DNA of 64,000 nt from RGIG1959 sp045604545 (lineage in GTDB: Bacteria; Bacillota; Clostridia; Oscillospirales; Acutalibacteraceae), in assembly GCA_045604545.1 (NCBI GenBank), contig JAZUOG010000072.1, positions 1 through 64,000 on the forward strand, read 5' to 3'. The notes under the pieces were generated by a model. That model did not search any database and was not told where the DNA came from. It saw only the letters and a list, made by a program, of their open reading frames with translations. The translations under genes were made by a program, and so were the position numbers. Of this stretch, positions 17,549 to 25,944 are shown piece by piece; the first letter of the stretch is position 1; each line of letters opens with the position of its first letter.

Positions 17549-18460
17549 ATGGATTGGATCACGGGGCTTCAGAATGCGATTGATTATGTCGAGGGGCATT
17601 TGACAGAACCGATCGACTACGATGAGGTAGCGAAACGGTGTTATTGTTCAAGCTATCATTTTCAGCGTGTATTCAGCATTCTTTGCGGTTATACGCTTGG
17701 GGAATACATCCGCTGTCGACGGTTGTCGCTCGCGGCGGCAGAACTCGCCTCAACGGATGCCAAAGTGTTGGATGTTGCGCTGAAATACGGCTATGACAGC
17801 GCGGATGGCTTCGGGCGTGCGTTTCTGAAATTCCACGGAGTGTTGCCGCGCGATGCGCGCACGAGTGGACAAAACCTCAAATCCTTTTCCCGCCTTGTAC
17901 TGACTTTATCGTTGAAAGGCGGTCATGATATGATGTATCGAATTGAGAACAAACCTGCAATGACTTTGACAGGCTTCAAAACGCACTTCACAGGAGTTCC
18001 CTACGGCGAAGATCGAGAGCGGCAAGAAGAGCAATTAATGATCACTACACGTGGCAAGCAGTGGTTGCTGAGTGGAGCGGCAAACGACGATGACGCCTAT
18101 TGTGTCATTACCAATGTGACCGATGATGGATATGACTATTATTACACGCATATATTGGACGAATGGACGCGAGAAAATCTGTTTAACAAAGATGTTACCG
18201 GAATGGACGGAATCGATCAACTCGGATTTGAAACGCTCACTATTCCGCAAGCCACCTATGCAGTGTTTGAAACGCGCAATGTTAAAAGTCCGATCTGTGA
18301 TTATGTTGATCTGTTGAATCTACGTATTCAGATCCTCACCGAATGGATGCCCGAAATGGGATTTCAGTTGAAAGATGCACCTGAACTGGCGGTGTATCAT
18401 TGGAACCCGCGCACCGAACGCAATGTACAGATTTGGCTCCCAATTGAAAAAGTGAAATAA
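17549..18460 (+). CDS. AraC-family regulator with GyrI-like effector-binding domain
   Basis: 303 residues. The N-terminal 105 residues are an AraC DNA-binding domain (IDYDEVAKRCYCSSYHFQRV and a second helix-turn-helix around ALKYGYDSADGFGRAFLKFHG). Residues about 130-303 fit the GyrI-like (SOUL/BmrR-type) ligand-binding fold, with MTLTGFKTHF at its start and AVYHWNPRTERNVQIWLPIE at its end. Proteins of this build sense hydrophobic drugs or metabolites. The ATG at 17549 follows AAGGAGGGAG. The ligand and targets are not visible here. Confidence 0.87.
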   Translation: MDWITGLQNAIDYVEGHLTEPIDYDEVAKRCYCSSYHFQRVFSILCGYTLGEYIRCRRLSLAAAELASTDAKVLDVALKYGYDSADGFGRAFLKFHGVLPRDARTSGQNLKSFSRLVLTLSLKGGHDMMYRIENKPAMTLTGFKTHFTGVPYGEDRERQEEQLMITTRGKQWLLSGAANDDDAYCVITNVTDDGYDYYYTHILDEWTRENLFNKDVTGMDGIDQLGFETLTIPQATYAVFETRNVKSPICDYVDLLNLRIQILTEWMPEMGFQLKDAPELAVYHWNPRTERNVQIWLPIEKVK

Positions 18461-18465
18461 CCGTA

Positions 18466-18503
18466 CAGAAAAGCGGCAGGGATCACTCCCTGCCGCTTTT
18501 CTG
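18466..18503. terminator. Bidirectional terminator containing the repeated 30-bp palindrome (copy 1)
   Basis: A perfect 17-bp stem (18466-18482 with 18487-18503) with the loop TCAC lies between two convergent genes. Its central 30 bases (18470-18499) recur exactly at 21531-21560. Confidence 0.85.
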
Positions 18504-18517
18504 TTGTTTATGATCGA

Positions 18518-19792
18518 TTATGAGTTTAGCAAATAGGAATAATCGAGGACAATACTTTCCTCGGCATCCACATAGCGGTCGACATAGGCGAATTTATAGG
18601 TGTCTGCATCAATCACGCCGTTACCGCGTTTGATGCGGACATTTTCGGCTTCGGCGGGGATCGCTTGATACAGTGCGGATTTTGCGGCAGCACCCAGACC
18701 GTTTCCGAGATGTCCGTAATACAGATTCGGGGCTTCTTTGGCACGCGTAATAAAGCGATCCGGACCCGTATGCGAACAGATCATATAATGCCACATAGCA
18801 GGGTAGACATACGGAATACGCGTGATCTGTGCCCGATAGTGTGTAGGACTCCATTCCGCCAACGCATATTCATAATCCGTGCCGCTGTTATCAAACAAGC
18901 CAAGAAGCGCGGACTTGTTGAACATAAACGAAAAAAGCTGATAATCTTCCCCTTCGGGAATAACACGGTTGGTCTGATCAAGTAGCTGATTGAGTTCTTC
19001 ATAGTTCCCCATATCGTAACGTGAGCCGCAAAAGGTGAGCTTCAAATCGGGGAACGAGATCAGAAAATGCATCGTTTCATCCTCAAGCGGATACACCATT
19101 TGCGCAACCACAATTTTGAGTGCTTTCCAAATTTTACGGCAAGAATCACAGGATTTGAGATGCGCCATCATCGGCTCGCGTCGTTCGTTCGCAAGTACCC
19201 CGAGAGCATCTTTGAATATATCCTTGTACACATCTTGACACAGCATAACCATTTCTCCTTTTCGTCGTTTTACAATACCGAATTGCTTTTGTACATTTTT
19301 GATTGCATAGTGTGTGGTGCTTTTGACCGTGCCGACGGGAATATGTATCGCCGATGCGATTTGTTCAAGTGTCATGTCCTGCAAAAACCGCATCGTGAGT
19401 ACATCCCGTTGTCGATCAGGTAGCCGATGGATCACATCCATGACTTCGCCGACTAGTTCCTTTTGAATGACTTCATCTTCGGGAGAGTCGCTCACTTGCA
19501 GGTAAGCGTATAGCGAATCGGCTTCCTCATTTTCCGCATCAAGAGATAACACCGTGGTATGTTTCGATGCGGAATAATAGGAATTAATCGTGTTTTTGGC
19601 GATCCGTAACAACCATCCTCGAAGCTGACCACTTTCGGTATAGGAGGGATACGCCCGAAAGGCTTTGATCCATATCTCCTGTGTCAGATCCTCGGCAATT
19701 GTCGGATTGCGCAGTCGCTGTCGCACATACCGATACAACCATGCGGTATTTTCGGCAACAACACTTTCGAATGCCTGTTTGATACAGATCAC
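18518..19792 (-). CDS. ECF-like sigma factor with a zinc-finger and a long unknown C-terminal domain (sigma 1)
   Basis: About 424 residues, roughly twice the usual ECF sigma length. Sigma region 2 is seen in RNPTIAEDLTQEIWIKAFRA and LRGWLLRIAKN, region 4 in LPDRQRDVLTMRF and IASAIHIPVGTVKS. After residue 185 come a short anti-sigma-like zinc motif (MAHLKSCDSCRKIW) and about 200 residues I cannot assign. The start is uncertain: the frame is open to 19855, but the first good ribosome binding site (GGGAGGTGA at about 19797) points to GTG 19792 or to a non-standard ATC at 19783. It is head-to-head with another extended sigma factor. Confidence 0.72.
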   Translation of the reverse strand: MICIKQAFESVVAENTAWLYRYVRQRLRNPTIAEDLTQEIWIKAFRAYPSYTESGQLRGWLLRIAKNTINSYYSASKHTTVLSLDAENEEADSLYAYLQVSDSPEDEVIQKELVGEVMDVIHRLPDRQRDVLTMRFLQDMTLEQIASAIHIPVGTVKSTTHYAIKNVQKQFGIVKRRKGEMVMLCQDVYKDIFKDALGVLANERREPMMAHLKSCDSCRKIWKALKIVVAQMVYPLEDETMHFLISFPDLKLTFCGSRYDMGNYEELNQLLDQTNRVIPEGEDYQLFSFMFNKSALLGLFDNSGTDYEYALAEWSPTHYRAQITRIPYVYPAMWHYMICSHTGPDRFITRAKEAPNLYYGHLGNGLGAAAKSALYQAIPAEAENVRIKRGNGVIDADTYKFAYVDRYVDAEESIVLDYSYLLNS

Positions 19793-19808
19793 CTCCCGTC
19801 CCCTTGTT

Positions 19809-19820
19809 TGTGTATACACA
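19809..19820. promoter_or_regulatory. Candidate operator palindrome upstream of sigma 1
   Basis: TGTGTATACACA is a perfect 12-bp palindrome just upstream of the sigma 1 ribosome binding site, in the 164-base divergent region between the two sigma genes. It could bind a regulator of either gene. Confidence 0.3.
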
Positions 19821-19894
19821 TATATCCTAACATGAAATGGATCAAAAAGGTTCAAGCAAAGATGAAAATAATCGAATATTATTGTATAATACCG

Positions 19895-19924
19895 TTAACC
19901 ATTTCCGATTTCCGATACTATATA
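19895..19924 (+). promoter_or_regulatory. Possible promoter of sigma 2 with tandem heptamer
   Basis: TTAACC, an 18-bp spacer and TATATA lie 33 bases before the sigma 2 ATG. The spacer contains the heptamer TTTCCGA twice in tandem (19902-19915), which could be a binding site or part of an alternative sigma promoter. Confidence 0.35.
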
Positions 19925-19956
19925 GGTGAAAGCTTTCAAAGAGAGGAACACGCCTT

Positions 19957-21519
19957 ATGACCAGTAAAGACGCTGCTCGGTGGATTTCCGATAATTTAAC
20001 CGCCATTTACGGCTATGCCTTTGCGCGGCTGTTTGATAAACGCGAGGTGGACGATCTGACGCAGGACATCGTCTGCGCTATTCTGGCTTCGGCACCGCAT
20101 TGCCGAAACGACGAAGCGTTTCATGGGTTTGCGTGGCGGATCGCCGACAACACATTTCGCTCGTTTATTCGGCGTTCTACGCACACGGACGAGCTGTGCG
20201 AAACGGTGGAAGAAGCCGTGGTACCATCCGCAGAGCAGGTGTTTATCGAGCAAACGGAAGCGAATGATGAGCTTTATCGCTTGCGACGTGAATTGTCGTT
20301 GCTTTCGAGAAACCACCGCGAGGTGTGCGTGAGCTATTATATTGATCATAAGTGTTGTTCCGACATTGCCCGTGAACAACACATCAGCGTGGAGATGGTG
20401 AAATATCACCTGTTCAAAACACGCAAGCTTTTGAAAGAAGGGATCGGTATGACAAGACAACTCGGAGAGAAAAGCTATAACCCCGGTACATTCCGTGTGG
20501 ATTTCTGGGGTGACTGCAACTATTACGGCGAGCTGTTTCACCGTCGTTTGCCCGGCTCGATCGTCCTTGCCGCCTACTATGCTCCGATGACAGCGGAGGA
20601 ACTGTCGATGGAGCTCGGCGTGGCGATGCCGTATCTGGAGGAGGAACTTGACTTGCTCGAAGGGGCAGGGGTACTGCTGAAGATCGGTTGCAAATATCAA
20701 ACCAATCTCGTGATCATCACGGATGAATACGAAAAGGACTTTGTGCGCAGCACCAAGAGTATCTACCCCGAAACCGCCTCTCGTGTATATGAAGCGGTAA
20801 GTGCTTTACTGCCGTCGATTCGTGCATTGAATTTCCAAGGCCACGACTACGACGACAATCGGTTGCTGTTTACATTGCTGAATATCGCCATGATCGAGGG
20901 CTATCACCGTGCGGACGAGCGTGCGCCCGGCGGCGAAGCAAAGCCCCTTCCGCTTGGCGGAAACGGCTGGGTATTCGGGTATGATAACGATTATGCCCAT
21001 CGTCATTTCCACGGTGTCACCACGGACAACAGTCGTGAGGACGGTGCCGCACGTTTTTCAGTGATTAACTACTGCGCCGTGGCGGCTTGCCAGATGGTGC
21101 GCTTTACGGGATATGCGCAAAAAGCCGAAGCGATGTGGGATGCAATTTTGAACGCACCTGCCGATAAGCGCAACAAAGAGGTCGCCTCTCTCGTCAAAGA
21201 CAACGTCCTTTTGCTCGATGGTGATGTGCTCCGTGCAAACTTCCCCGTGTTCACCGAGGATGTCTTCCGCCGTGTGTGCGACATGCTGTCGCCGACTATT
21301 AAGGAAATTGCCGATTGCATGATCGCTGTTTCCAACAAGGCAGAACAACTGTTAAAGGAATTTGTCCCGGCGTCGGTGAAGGAGCAGTGCGGCGATATTG
21401 CCAAAATTCATCACCGATTCGATGTGGCGGCGTTTTTGATCGAGGAACTGATCGAAGATCGGAAGCTGACCGTTCCCGAAGAAATGACCCCGCTTTGCGT
21501 CTGGGGTGTAAAGAAGTGA
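19957..21519 (+). CDS. ECF-like sigma factor with winged-helix and unknown C-terminal region (sigma 2)
   Basis: 520 residues. The first 165 match sigma-70 regions 2 and 4: ARLFDKREVDDLTQDIVCAI, HGFAWRIADNTFRSFIRR, then LSLLSRNHREVCVSYYID and DIAREQHISVEMVKYHLFKT. Residues about 205-250 look like a winged helix (PMTAEELSMELGVAMPYLEE), and the last 270 residues are not recognisable. Extended sigma factors of this type may carry their own sensor instead of a separate anti-sigma. GAGAGGA precedes the ATG. Convergent with iscU; divergent from sigma 1. Confidence 0.75.
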   Translation: MTSKDAARWISDNLTAIYGYAFARLFDKREVDDLTQDIVCAILASAPHCRNDEAFHGFAWRIADNTFRSFIRRSTHTDELCETVEEAVVPSAEQVFIEQTEANDELYRLRRELSLLSRNHREVCVSYYIDHKCCSDIAREQHISVEMVKYHLFKTRKLLKEGIGMTRQLGEKSYNPGTFRVDFWGDCNYYGELFHRRLPGSIVLAAYYAPMTAEELSMELGVAMPYLEEELDLLEGAGVLLKIGCKYQTNLVIITDEYEKDFVRSTKSIYPETASRVYEAVSALLPSIRALNFQGHDYDDNRLLFTLLNIAMIEGYHRADERAPGGEAKPLPLGGNGWVFGYDNDYAHRHFHGVTTDNSREDGAARFSVINYCAVAACQMVRFTGYAQKAEAMWDAILNAPADKRNKEVASLVKDNVLLLDGDVLRANFPVFTEDVFRRVCDMLSPTIKEIADCMIAVSNKAEQLLKEFVPASVKEQCGDIAKIHHRFDVAAFLIEELIEDRKLTVPEEMTPLCVWGVKK

Positions 21520-21523
21520 AACT

Positions 21524-21567
21524 ATAGACGAAAGCGGCAGGGATCACTCCCTGCCGCTTTCGTCTAT
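21524..21567. repeat. Intergenic palindrome (copy 2 of the repeated 30-bp element)
   Basis: A perfect 20-bp stem (21524-21543 with 21548-21567) with the loop TCAC lies between the convergent sigma 2 and iscU genes. The inner 30 bases are identical to 18470-18499, while the outer stem bases differ but remain complementary. There is no good T run on either side, so its terminator role is weaker than that of copy 1. Confidence 0.85.
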
Positions 21568-21610
21568 ATCCAATGTGTTAGCAAATTCTTGGATTATTTT
21601 CGTTTTACTA

Positions 21611-22051
21611 TTAAATGTGGCACGCTTCGATTTCATCGTCTGTCATCTGCTTGCCGACGATCGGTTCGGGATCGATGCCTTGACGGCGATAGTAATCGGC
21701 AATCGCGGCGCGAATGGACTGTTCTGCGAGAACAGAACAATGGATCTTGTGTGCGGGAAGACCACCGAGCGCTTCAACAACCGCTTTGTTGGAGAGCGTG
21801 AGAGCCTCTTTGATGGTTTTGCCCTTGATCATTTCGGTGGCAATAGAGCTGGTCGCGATTGCAGAACCGCAACCAAAGGTTTTGAATTTCACGTCGGTGA
21901 TGACATCGTCAACAACTTTGATATACATTTTCATGATATCGCCGCATTTGGCGTTGCCGATTTCGCCGATGCCGTCAGCATCATCGATCTCGCCGACGTT
22001 GCGCGGATTGGTGAAGTGGTCCATAACCAGTTCGGAATAAACAGAAGCCAT
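21611..22051 (-). CDS. iscU: Iron-sulfur cluster scaffold protein IscU/NifU-like
   Basis: Scaffold on which [2Fe-2S]/[4Fe-4S] clusters are built with sulfur from the neighbouring desulfurase. The 146-residue protein has the three ligand cysteines in KCGD, GCGSAIATSS and HCSVLAEQ, and the DHFTNPRNVG start typical of clostridial NifU-like proteins. ATG with AGAAAGGATG upstream. It lies 22 bases downstream of iscS in the same transcript. No IscR or chaperone genes are adjacent. Confidence 0.95.
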   Translation of the reverse strand: MASVYSELVMDHFTNPRNVGEIDDADGIGEIGNAKCGDIMKMYIKVVDDVITDVKFKTFGCGSAIATSSIATEMIKGKTIKEALTLSNKAVVEALGGLPAHKIHCSVLAEQSIRAAIADYYRRQGIDPEPIVGKQMTDDEIEACHI

Positions 22052-22073
22052 AATATATACATCCTTTCTGAGG

Positions 22074-23258
22074 TTAGTTGGCGTTTTTCATGATGTCTTC
22101 CCAAAGAGGAGACATATTTCTCAGACGCTCGACAATGACAGGAACTTCGCTCAAAATATGATCGATATCCTCATCGGTGGTTTCTTCGGAAATGGAAAGA
22201 CGCAGAGAACCATGAGCGATGGCATGGGGGAGTCCGATGGAAAGAAGAACATGACTCGGATCAAGAGATCCGGAGGTGCAAGCTGATCCGGAGGAAGCGC
22301 AAATGCCGCGCATATCCAACATCAACAGCAAGCTTTCGCCCTCGATTCCTTCAAAGCTGATATTGACGTTTCCGGGCAACCGATTATGACGATCACCGTT
22401 CAGTCTGCAACGGATAATGGAGCCGGTGATGGTATCGATAAGGCGGTCACGTTTTTGTGTGATGCTCTCAGTGACCGTTTCCATACTGTCACACGCCAGT
22501 TTCATGGCGCTTGCCATGCCGACGATGCCGGCGGTATTTTCGGTGCCTGCACGACGTCCGCGTTCCTGTGCACCACCGTCGATTAAGTTGCCGAAACGCA
22601 AGCCCTTGCGGATAATCAGTGCGCCGACGCCTTTAGGACCATGGAATTTATGAGCCGAAAGAGATAACAGATCGATGTTCATGTTGTGAAAGTCAACAGG
22701 CACATGTCCGACGGCTTGTACGGCATCTGTGTGGAAAAGTACACCGCTTTCGCGACAGAGTTTGCCGATTTCGGTGATAGGTTGAATGGTGCCGATTTCG
22801 TTGTTGGCAAACATCACACTGACAAGCGCGGTACGGTCGTTGATGGCGTTTTTGACATCTTCAACATGAACAATACCGTTGTCGTAGACCGGCAACAAGG
22901 TGATTTCAAAACCGTCTTTTTCAAGAGCCTTCAGTGTGTGAAGAACGGCGTGGTGTTCAAATGCAGTAGAGATAATGTGGGTCTTGCCTTTGGCTTTGAG
23001 CGATTTTGCCACCATTTTGATGGCCCAGTTGTCTGCTTCACTGCCGCCGGAAGTAATATACACCTCGTTTGGCCGGCAGTTCAGGCAGGAGGCGATGGTT
23101 TCTTTGGCTTGATCCACAGCCACACGCGATTCCTGACCGAAGCCGTAGAGGGAAGAGGCGTTGCCGAATTGTTCGGTGAGATAAGGCATCATATCCTCAA
23201 GTGCCTTCGGATGCAGGCGTGTTGTAGCGGCGTTATCAGCATATACAAAACGACTCAT
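22074..23258 (-). CDS. iscS: Cysteine desulfurase (NifS/IscS type)
   Basis: PLP enzyme that moves sulfur from cysteine to the IscU scaffold. The 394-residue protein starts with YADNAATTRLHPKA, has the PLP lysine in SLSAHKFHGPKGVGAL, and the active-site cysteine loop in SSGSACTSGSLDPSHVL. Full length for the family. GGAGCGGATTC precedes the ATG. First gene of the iscS-iscU pair, with its own promoter. Confidence 0.95.
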   Translation of the reverse strand: MSRFVYADNAATTRLHPKALEDMMPYLTEQFGNASSLYGFGQESRVAVDQAKETIASCLNCRPNEVYITSGGSEADNWAIKMVAKSLKAKGKTHIISTAFEHHAVLHTLKALEKDGFEITLLPVYDNGIVHVEDVKNAINDRTALVSVMFANNEIGTIQPITEIGKLCRESGVLFHTDAVQAVGHVPVDFHNMNIDLLSLSAHKFHGPKGVGALIIRKGLRFGNLIDGGAQERGRRAGTENTAGIVGMASAMKLACDSMETVTESITQKRDRLIDTITGSIIRCRLNGDRHNRLPGNVNISFEGIEGESLLLMLDMRGICASSGSACTSGSLDPSHVLLSIGLPHAIAHGSLRLSISEETTDEDIDHILSEVPVIVERLRNMSPLWEDIMKNAN

Positions 23259-23297
23259 GAAATGAATCCGCTCCTTTACAGTGAGTATTCTTACAAT

Positions 23298-23326
23298 AAT
23301 ATATACCTTTTCGGTCTAGATTACAA
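23298..23326 (-). promoter_or_regulatory. iscS-iscU promoter
   Basis: On the - strand: TTGTAA, 17-bp spacer, TATATT, about 40 bases before the iscS ATG. Confidence 0.6.
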
Positions 23327-23351
23327 GAGGAAATTGAAAAAAACATGAAAT

Positions 23352-23789
23352 TTAACGGTATTGTTCGATTTGGGATACCGCGAGTCGGTCACAGCGTTCG
23401 TTTTCAGGGTGACCTTGGTGTCCGTGAACCCAGACAAAGGTGACTTTATGAATGGAAAGCAAGGTGAGGAGTTTATCCCACAAATCGGCATTCAAGGCGG
23501 GTTTCTTATCCGCTTTTCTCCAACCGTTGCGTTTCCATGAGATTGCCCAGCCTTTTTGAATGGCGTCGACAACATATTTGGAGTCGCTTGTGACAACCAC
23601 CTCGCACGGTTCTTTCAATGCGGCGAGTCCTTCGATCACGGCGGTCAATTCCATACGATTGTTGGTCGTGGAGGAAGCACCTCCCGCCATTTCTTTTTCT
23701 CTTCCTTGATAACGGAGAATGGTTCCCCAACCACCGGGGCCGGGATTTCCCGAACATGCGCCGTCGGTAAACATTTCGATTTTTTTCAT
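23352..23789 (-). CDS. rnhA: Ribonuclease HI
   Basis: Cleaves RNA in RNA-DNA hybrids. The 145-residue protein has all catalytic acids: D in IEMFTDGACSGNPGPGGW, E in NRMELTAVIEGL, D in VVTSDSKYVVDAI, and the C-terminal HGHQGHPENERCDRLA. This is the short classical RNase HI without an N-terminal hybrid-binding domain. The genome also has RNase HII in this window (58.8 kb). It is transcribed away from the RNase J gene across a 260-base divergent region. Confidence 0.95.
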   Translation of the reverse strand: MKKIEMFTDGACSGNPGPGGWGTILRYQGREKEMAGGASSTTNNRMELTAVIEGLAALKEPCEVVVTSDSKYVVDAIQKGWAISWKRNGWRKADKKPALNADLWDKLLTLLSIHKVTFVWVHGHQGHPENERCDRLAVSQIEQYR

Positions 23790-23904
23790 AGTACATCACC
23801 GTTAGTTAATAGATTATACAGAGTTCGATCGTTTGTGATTATATCACATAAGCTCCTATAAATCCACTGTTTGTGTAAGAAAAATTTCAACTGATGACAA
23901 AACC

Positions 23905-23933
23905 TTGACATTAGCATGTAAAAAAGGTAAAAT
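23905..23933 (+). promoter_or_regulatory. RNase J gene promoter
   Basis: TTGACA, 17-bp spacer, TAAAAT, 117 bases before the start codon, giving a leader of roughly 110 bases. Confidence 0.82.
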
Positions 23934-24050
23934 AGAATAAATATGGGATACTATTTGTTTTTGTCTGAATAGTGTTATTTTGGATCATACTGAATAATGA
24001 AAATCATTCGCGATACATATATACCCTGTAGATAAGGAGGTATTGCTTTT

Positions 24051-25916
24051 ATGTCTGCAGAAACCAAACAAAAGAATAAGACATCCTCTGCAAAAAATGT
24101 AAAGAACAGTTCAAAAAACACGACCGCTCGCCAGCCCAAAAAGAATACATCGAAAAAATCAAATGGTGAGACGCTATCTAAATCTAAGGCGAAAACCACG
24201 TCGAGAAGCACCAAAAGAGCACCGAAAAGGAATTACCGCAAGAAAGCCGCTGCACCGGCAAAACCCGTAAAAATCACTTGTCTTGGCGGTTTGAATGAGA
24301 TCGGTAAGAATATCACGCTGGTTGAATATGAAAACGATGCATTTCTGATCGATTGCGGCATGGCGTTTCCCGATAGCGAAATGCTCGGTGTTGACATTGT
24401 TCTTCCCGATTTTACGCATGTTTTAAAGAATAAAGATCGTATTCGCGGTATTGTTCTGACCCACGGTCACGAAGATCATATCGGCGGCTTGCCGTATATT
24501 CTCAAAGAACACAATTTCCCGATTTACGGCACCCGCTTGACCCTTGCTCTTGTCAATTCAAAGCTGAAGGAACACGGATTGGCGGATAAAGCTCATCTGC
24601 AGGTGGTTTCTCCCGGTGATGTGATTCCGATGGGAGAGATGTCGGTAGAGTTTGTTGCAGTCAACCATTCGATTCCCGATGCTGTCGGTCTGGCGATCCA
24701 AACGCCGAACGGCTATATTGTTCACACGGGTGACTTCAAAATAGATTTCACGCCGATTTCCGGTGACGTGATCGATCTTGCCCGTTTTGGTGAACTCGGT
24801 AAACAAGGGGTACTTGCGCTGATGGCAGATTCCACCAATGCGGAGCGTCCCGGCTTCACGCCGAGCGAACGCGTTGTCGGAGAAAGCTTTTCAAAGCTGT
24901 TCGGAAAAGCCAAAAACCGCCGTATCATTATCGCTACCTTTTCATCGAACCTTCATCGCATTCAGCAGATCGTCGATGTTGCTCAAAAGGAAGGGCGAAA
25001 AGTGGCGGTTTCCGGCCGCAGCATGATCAATTACGTCTCCATCGCCACCGAACTCGGTTATTTGCATTTGCCGGACGGTATTATGATCGATATTGATACG
25101 GTGAACCGCTATCCCAAAGATAAGGTTATCATTGTGACGACCGGCAGTCAGGGAGAGCCGATGTCGGCGCTTACCAGAATGGCGTTTTCCGATCACCGTC
25201 AGGTCGAGGTTGGCCCTGATGATTATATTATCATTTCCGCAACGCCGATTCCCGGTAACGAAAAAGCCGTTACCAAGGTTGTGAATGAACTGATGCGTCG
25301 CGGCTGTGATGTGGTGTATGAAAAAATGTATGATGTTCACACATCGGGGCATGCCTGTCAGGAAGAGTTGAAAATTATTCACACATTGACGAAACCGCGC
25401 TATTTCATTCCGGTTCACGGCGAACAAAAACACCTTCACAAACACATTGAACTGGCGAAATCGCTTGGAATGACCCCGGATCGTGTTCTGATCTCGGACA
25501 TAGGTCGGGTGATCGAACTGACTCCCGAAAAGATGGTTTCAACATCGTCGGTGCAGGCGGGGCGTGTGTTGGTGGACGGTCTCGGCGTGGGAGATGTCGG
25601 AAGCATTGTGCTTCGTGATCGTCGTCACTTGGCAGAGGACGGCATTCTCGTGATCGTTGCGACGATCGATCCGACAACGGGTGAGATTCTGTCCGGCCCC
25701 GATATCGTTTCCCGTGGATTTGTCTATGTGAAGGAAGCGGAGCAACTGATGGATACCGCACGCGATGCGGCGCGAAAGGTGCTTGAAAACTGCATTCGTC
25801 ATAATCCGTATGATTGGAATACCATGAAAACGCGCGTGCGTGATGAACTGTCCAGAATGTTGTTCCAAAAAACAAAGAAGAGTCCGATTATTTTACCGAT
25901 CATTATGGATATCTGA
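24051..25916 (+). CDS. rnj: Ribonuclease J with a basic low-complexity N-terminal extension
   Basis: Metallo-beta-lactamase/beta-CASP endo- and 5'-exoribonuclease used in mRNA decay and rRNA maturation. Residues from about 76 on are standard: ITCLGGLNEIGKNITLVEY, the metal motif LTHGHEDHIGG, HTGDFKIDFTP, and the beta-CASP GSQGEPMSAL and SGHA motifs. The first 75 residues are rich in Lys, Ser and Thr and have no fold signal; this tail is not part of the catalytic core and could bind RNA or ribosomes. AAGGAGGT lies 7 bases before the ATG. Total 621 residues. Confidence 0.95.
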   Translation: MSAETKQKNKTSSAKNVKNSSKNTTARQPKKNTSKKSNGETLSKSKAKTTSRSTKRAPKRNYRKKAAAPAKPVKITCLGGLNEIGKNITLVEYENDAFLIDCGMAFPDSEMLGVDIVLPDFTHVLKNKDRIRGIVLTHGHEDHIGGLPYILKEHNFPIYGTRLTLALVNSKLKEHGLADKAHLQVVSPGDVIPMGEMSVEFVAVNHSIPDAVGLAIQTPNGYIVHTGDFKIDFTPISGDVIDLARFGELGKQGVLALMADSTNAERPGFTPSERVVGESFSKLFGKAKNRRIIIATFSSNLHRIQQIVDVAQKEGRKVAVSGRSMINYVSIATELGYLHLPDGIMIDIDTVNRYPKDKVIIVTTGSQGEPMSALTRMAFSDHRQVEVGPDDYIIISATPIPGNEKAVTKVVNELMRRGCDVVYEKMYDVHTSGHACQEELKIIHTLTKPRYFIPVHGEQKHLHKHIELAKSLGMTPDRVLISDIGRVIELTPEKMVSTSSVQAGRVLVDGLGVGDVGSIVLRDRRHLAEDGILVIVATIDPTTGEILSGPDIVSRGFVYVKEAEQLMDTARDAARKVLENCIRHNPYDWNTMKTRVRDELSRMLFQKTKKSPIILPIIMDI

Positions 25917-25944
25917 TAATTTATTCGGAAAAGGGTACTGTATT

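Noticed and set aside
23790..24050. Small gene between rnhA and the RNase J gene
   Set aside because: Only promoter-like sequences and AT-rich DNA; no frame with a ribosome binding site.
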